This document shows positions 4,879 to 8,274 of a stretch of DNA of 8,274 nucleotides, piece after piece. Every line of letters starts with the position of its first letter. Position 1 is the first letter of the stretch. The stretch spans positions 1-8,274 of the forward strand of contig JAAWCI010000002.1 of NCBI GenBank assembly GCA_022793145.1, written 5' to 3'. Origin of the DNA: Bacilli bacterium (lineage in GTDB: Bacteria > Bacillota_I > Bacilli_A > RF39 > UBA660). The position numbers and the translations under genes are program-made. The notes below the pieces were generated by a model, which worked only from the letters and a program-made list of their open reading frames with translations, made no database searches and was not told where the DNA came from.

Positions 4879-7242
4879 TTGGTTAAAGCAGATTTGCCAG
4901 TTATTTTATTAAAAGGAATTGTATTACTTCCAAACAATGAATTGCGCTTAGAATTTGATAATGAAGAAAGTAAGAACATTATTGATTTATCTGAATTATT
5001 TCATGAAAATCATATTTTAGTAGTAAGTAGTAGTGATCCTTTAGAGGAATCTCCTGATAAAAAAGAATTACCTAAAATTGGCATCATTTCTGAAATTACT
5101 AGAAAAATAGAACTTCCAAATGGAAATGTTCGAGTAGTGATTAAAGGGATAGAAAGAGCAGAAGTATTTGAATATTTAAATTTAAATAAAAGAGATGTAT
5201 TAGAAGCAATTGTGTCCTCTCTTGAAGTAGAAGAAATTGATGAAAAAACAGAAACTGCAATGGTTAGAAAATTATACCGCGAATTAGAAACTTATATTAA
5301 GCGTGTTCCTTATATGAGCAATAGCATTCTAGCTTCTGTTGATTCTGTGAAAAGCTTATCTGTTATGACAGATTTAATTGTGCCTCATTTACCTGTTGGC
5401 TTAGAGCGTTTGCTTCAATATTTAAATGAACAAGATATTTTAAAAAGAACAGAAATGATTTTAGAAGACATTTATGAAGAACAGGAACTATTTGATATTG
5501 AAAGACAAATCGATCAAAAAGTAAAAAAGAGAATTGATAACAGTCAAAAAGATTATTTGTTACATGAAAAAATGAATGTTATTAAAGAAGAATTAGGTGA
5601 ACATTCTTTAAAAGAAGATGAAGTAAGTGTACTTAGAAAAAGATTAGAAGAATTAGATGCTCCAGAAAAAATAAAGACTCGAATTGAGAAAGAGATTCGT
5701 TATTATGATAGTATGCCAGCAATGTCTCCAGAGGTAACAATGGTAAGAACTTATATTGACTGGTTATTAGATCTTCCATGGAACATAGAAACAGAAGATA
5801 ATCATGATTTGAAGGAAGTAAAAGATGAATTAAATGCTTCTCATTATGGACTTGAAAAAGTGAAAACTAGGATTATTGAATATTTGGCAGTTAAGGAAAG
5901 AACCAATAATTTAAGAAGTCCAATCATTTGTCTTGTAGGTCCTCCTGGAGTAGGAAAAACAAGTTTAGCGGTTAGTATTGCTCATGCGATTAATCGTAAC
6001 TTTGTTAAAATCTCAGTAGGCGGTGTCTCTGATGAAGCTGATATTTTTGGGCATAGACGTACTTATGTAGGTGCGAATCCAGGAAGAATTATTAGTTCAT
6101 TGAAAAAAGCAAAAAGTAGAAATCCAGTTTTCTTAATTGATGAAATTGATAAGATGAGACAAGATATAAAGGGTGATCCAAGTAGTGCTTTATTAGAGGT
6201 ATTAGATCCAGAACAAAATGAATTTTTCATGGATCATTATATGGAAGAAGAATTTGATTTATCAAAAGTAATGTTTGTTGCAACAGCAAATTATATAGAA
6301 AATATTCCAGCTCCTTTGTTAGATCGATTAGAAATTATTGAATTATCTAGTTATACAGAATTTGAAAAGATTGATATTGCGAAAAAACATTTGATTCCTA
6401 AAATATGTAAAGAACATGGAATAGAAGATGGAATTATTAATTTTAGTGAAGAAGCAATTTTATCAATTATTCGTTATTATACAAAAGAGGCTGGAGTGCG
6501 TGAATTAGAAAGACAATTATCTAATATTGTGAGAAAAATAGTAACTTCACTTGTTTTAAACAATATAAAAATAGGACATTTAAATATTACTGGAAGAAAT
6601 ATTCATAAATATCTTGGTAAGAAAAAATATGCTTCGGCAGCATTAGAAAATGATTATCAAATTGGAGTCGTAACTGGATTAGCGTATACAACTTTTGGTG
6701 GAGATACTCTATCAATTGAAGTCAATCATTATGATGGTTCGGGACAACTTGTATTAACTGGTTCTTTAGGGGATGTCATGAAAGAAAGTGCGAAAATAGC
6801 GCTTTCCTATATTAAAGCAAACCATCGATATTTTAAAATTGGATATAGTTTATTAAATACTAGGGATATTCATATTCATGTTCCAGAGGGAGCTATACCA
6901 AAAGATGGACCAAGTGCTGGTATAACATTAACAACGGCTTTAATTAGTGCTTTAACAGAACAACAAGTAGATAAGAATATTGCAATGACAGGAGAAATTA
7001 CTTTAAGAGGAACTGTCTTACCAATTGGTGGATTAAAAGAAAAAAGTATTGGAGCTCATCGTAATGGGATAAAAAAAATTATCATTCCTTATGATAATTT
7101 AAAAGATTTAGATGAAATTCCAAGTGAAGTAAAAGATGATATTACATTTATTCCAGTAAAAACATATAAAGAAGTTTGGAATATTGTCTTTAAAGAGAAA
7201 ATGAAGAGTGGTAATCATGAACAAGAACAGTTATTATTATAG
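4879..7242 (+). CDS. lon: ATP-dependent protease LonA
   Basis: The complete 787-aa protein is normal for LonA, the cytosolic hexameric protease that unfolds and degrades damaged and regulatory proteins. Domains in order are the substrate-binding N-domain (about 1-200), a charged coiled linker (about 200-300), the AAA+ module with Walker A GPPGVGKT (354-361) and Walker B FLIDEID (418-424), and the C-terminal serine-lysine protease domain. The catalytic dyad is Ser679 in KDGPSAG and Lys722 in GGLKEK, the same numbering as in the E. coli enzyme. All catalytic motifs are intact. The first 70 residues (LPVILLKGIVLLPNNELRLE...) are less standard than the rest. Translation starts at TTG, which may cap its output. 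No CIRCE or CtsR operator is present, so heat control, if any, uses another route. A gene of unknown function overlaps its 3' end by 26 nt. Confidence 0.98.
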   Translation: MVKADLPVILLKGIVLLPNNELRLEFDNEESKNIIDLSELFHENHILVVSSSDPLEESPDKKELPKIGIISEITRKIELPNGNVRVVIKGIERAEVFEYLNLNKRDVLEAIVSSLEVEEIDEKTETAMVRKLYRELETYIKRVPYMSNSILASVDSVKSLSVMTDLIVPHLPVGLERLLQYLNEQDILKRTEMILEDIYEEQELFDIERQIDQKVKKRIDNSQKDYLLHEKMNVIKEELGEHSLKEDEVSVLRKRLEELDAPEKIKTRIEKEIRYYDSMPAMSPEVTMVRTYIDWLLDLPWNIETEDNHDLKEVKDELNASHYGLEKVKTRIIEYLAVKERTNNLRSPIICLVGPPGVGKTSLAVSIAHAINRNFVKISVGGVSDEADIFGHRRTYVGANPGRIISSLKKAKSRNPVFLIDEIDKMRQDIKGDPSSALLEVLDPEQNEFFMDHYMEEEFDLSKVMFVATANYIENIPAPLLDRLEIIELSSYTEFEKIDIAKKHLIPKICKEHGIEDGIINFSEEAILSIIRYYTKEAGVRELERQLSNIVRKIVTSLVLNNIKIGHLNITGRNIHKYLGKKKYASAALENDYQIGVVTGLAYTTFGGDTLSIEVNHYDGSGQLVLTGSLGDVMKESAKIALSYIKANHRYFKIGYSLLNTRDIHIHVPEGAIPKDGPSAGITLTTALISALTEQQVDKNIAMTGEITLRGTVLPIGGLKEKSIGAHRNGIKKIIIPYDNLKDLDEIPSEVKDDITFIPVKTYKEVWNIVFKEKMKSGNHEQEQLLL

Positions 7243-7990
7243 GAAATTGGCGCAGTCTATTATTTTTTCTGATGAACATTGGAGAAAAATTGTAGATTTT
7301 GATGATCCACATGATCATGTGTATTCAGAAGAATTTTTATGTTCCTTATATCATCTGTTATTACGATATCAGAGAAAATCTTGTCTAGAAACAGTAGATA
7401 TTCATCAGTTACAACAATTTTTATCAGATGTTCGTTTTACTTATCCATATAGTTCTAGAACAGAGAAAGAAGAAATTTATGCTATTGTTAATGAAATGAT
7501 ACGGATGAGTAATAGAATGGATGATTCTGGAATTGGCAAATTTTATATGGAAGAATACAAAAAGCGATATGGTGCTTATGCACGAACTCCTTTAGGAAAA
7601 GATTTACTAGCACGTTATTTTGCATATTATTTAGATGAGGAGCCTAGAGGAATTAAGAAAGATTTGGCATATGACATTTATTCTTTAACATTGCTCCATT
7701 ATGATATCGCAGATTTGTCACAAGAACATATTGATAATTTTTCATTAACCGATTGTTATTTGAGTACTTTGAATGCTTTATTAGAGGAAAACAAAGGGTT
7801 ATTGATGGATCCTATTATTCGAAATCGTTTTCTTTCTATTTTGAGAAGAAATAAAAGTTTACTTTCTGAAAAAAGAGAAAAAATTAGTACAGGAAATAAG
7901 AATGATGATAAAATGTTTGAACGTCATAATGAGTTTGTTTTAAGAAGATTAGAAAAAATTGAAAAAAACAGGTTAATAAATAAGTTTTAA
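7217..7990 (+). CDS. Unknown protein translationally coupled to lon
   Basis: I do not recognise this 257-aa protein. It is rich in charged and aromatic residues and looks largely alpha-helical, with no signal peptide, membrane segment, cysteine cluster or nucleotide-binding motif. The N-terminal part is Tyr- and His-rich (NSYYYRKL; DDPHDHVYSEEF), and the last 50 residues are strongly basic (RRNKSLLSEKREK; RRLEKIEKNRLINKF), which could suggest nucleic-acid or ribosome contact. The ATG at 7217 is preferred because the GTG at 7208 lacks a better ribosome site; AGAGTGG lies just upstream of the ATG. Its start overlaps lon by 26 nt and no promoter lies between, so it should be co-expressed with Lon. 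In many Bacilli lon is instead followed by the GTPase gene ysxC/engB. A Lon adaptor or substrate is conceivable but unproven. Confidence 0.85.
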   Translation: MNKNSYYYRKLAQSIIFSDEHWRKIVDFDDPHDHVYSEEFLCSLYHLLLRYQRKSCLETVDIHQLQQFLSDVRFTYPYSSRTEKEEIYAIVNEMIRMSNRMDDSGIGKFYMEEYKKRYGAYARTPLGKDLLARYFAYYLDEEPRGIKKDLAYDIYSLTLLHYDIADLSQEHIDNFSLTDCYLSTLNALLEENKGLLMDPIIRNRFLSILRRNKSLLSEKREKISTGNKNDDKMFERHNEFVLRRLEKIEKNRLINKF

Positions 7991-8021
7991 ATAAGTTTTT
8001 ATAGAACTTATTTATTTTTTT
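7989..8021 (+). terminator. Terminator of the lon operon
   Basis: AAATAAGTT (7989-7997) pairs with AACTTATTT (8005-8013), a 9-bp stem with a 7-nt loop, followed by ATTTTTTT (8014-8021). The left arm begins inside the TAA stop codon of the preceding gene. A short direct repeat of AAATAAGTTTT also spans the stop. Confidence 0.85.
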
Positions 8022-8081
8022 ACAAAATTTTGAGAAAAGGTAGGAATTTCACATACTTATGTAAAAAGATATAAGTAAAGA

Positions 8082-8156
8082 GGAAGAATTCTTTTAACAT
8101 ATAAGATATATTGACAAACCATTTTATATCTAATATGATGTAGATAGAGTTCTTCC
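8082..8156. repeat. Imperfect inverted repeat flanking a promoter
   Basis: GGAAGAATTC (8082-8091) and GAGTTCTTCC (8147-8156) are inverted copies with one mismatch. They lie on either side of the promoter at 8111-8139, the second near the expected transcript start. The left copy also contains the perfect palindrome AAGAATTCTT (8084-8093). This could be a repressor site pair or chance. Confidence 0.3.
8111..8139 (+). promoter_or_regulatory. Strong promoter of the terminal gene
   Basis: A perfect TTGACA (8111-8116) and TATGAT (8134-8139, five of six) are separated by 17 bp. Transcription should start near 8146, about 29 nt before the TTG start. Confidence 0.85.
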
Positions 8157-8174
8157 AGATAAGGAGGAATCTCA

Positions 8175-8274
8175 TTGAAAGAAAAAATTTATGGTCTTAG
8201 ATTTGATACGAGTTTTAAGAATGTTTTTGGTGCTCATTATTTTTTAAAACAATTTTTTAAAGATATTTTTCATG
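8175..8274 (+). CDS. N-terminus of a probable Rpn/PD-(D/E)XK nuclease-family protein (cut by window end)
   Basis: Only the first 33 codons are present. The TTG start at 8175 follows a perfect AAGGAGG (8161-8167) with 7-nt spacing and a strong promoter. The visible sequence, with DTSFKNVFG at residues 11-19 followed by LKQFFKDIF, resembles the opening of Rpn/PDDEXK_2 'nuclease family transposase' proteins, where a D-x-x-FK-x-xFG segment leads into a helical FL-x-x-IL-type stretch. The catalytic residues lie beyond the window, so this is an informed guess. Such proteins are often found in several copies and linked to recombination or phage defence. No inverted-repeat end typical of an insertion sequence is seen. 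Confidence 0.5.
   Translation, partial: MKEKIYGLRFDTSFKNVFGAHYFLKQFFKDIFH

Noticed and set aside
7208..7216. GTG start for the gene after lon
   Set aside because: The ATG three codons later is better placed relative to AGAGTGG; the GTG has no separate ribosome site.
1..8274. CRISPR array, tRNA, rRNA or insertion-sequence ends
   Set aside because: No regularly spaced repeats, cloverleaf-like segments, rRNA motifs or paired terminal repeats with target duplications were seen by eye on either strand.

Overview
The window is AT-rich and every gene identified lies on the + strand. Intrinsic terminators end in long T runs, promoters are sigma-A-like, Shine-Dalgarno sites are strong and purine-rich, and two genes start with TTG behind near-perfect sites. 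Tryptophan is encoded by TGG and TGA is used as a stop, so this is the standard bacterial code and not the Mycoplasma code. Together this suggests a low-GC member of the Bacillota (Bacilli/Erysipelotrichia-like). The exact lineage cannot be fixed from the sequence alone.

Bases 1-1250 hold a terminator from an upstream gene followed by a retron. A structured msr-msd RNA is bounded by a perfect 13-bp a1/a2 inverted repeat (61-73 and 226-238) and is followed by a 312-aa retron reverse transcriptase. No known retron effector (ATPase/HNH, NDT, TOPRIM, protease or similar) is fused to it or adjacent.

Bases 1250-1640 hold no large gene. They contain what looks like a type I toxin-antitoxin module: a 28-aa single-membrane-segment peptide with its own promoter and a Shine-Dalgarno site that can be sequestered, faced by a convergent RNA of about 105 nt. 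That RNA has a very good minus-strand promoter (TTGACA-17 bp-TATAGT) and an intrinsic terminator. It is the most interesting accessory feature, both for itself and because it sits where a retron effector might be expected.

Bases 1680-4700 form a two-gene operon: a 732-aa U32-family protein (RlhA/TrhP-like, with a four-cysteine cluster), whose end overlaps the start of a Sir2-type NAD-dependent deacylase. A terminator follows, then a second strong hairpin.

Bases 4800-8020 form a lon operon: a complete ATP-dependent LonA protease (787 aa, TTG start) overlapping a 257-aa gene of unknown function, closed by a terminator that begins inside the stop codon. The window ends in the first 33 codons of a gene with a strong promoter and TTG start. 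Its N-terminus resembles Rpn/PD-(D/E)XK-nuclease transposase-family proteins.

The U32, sirtuin and Lon genes look like housekeeping functions (RNA modification, deacylation, protein quality control). The retron, the small membrane-peptide module and possibly the terminal gene look like accessory or defence cargo placed between them.
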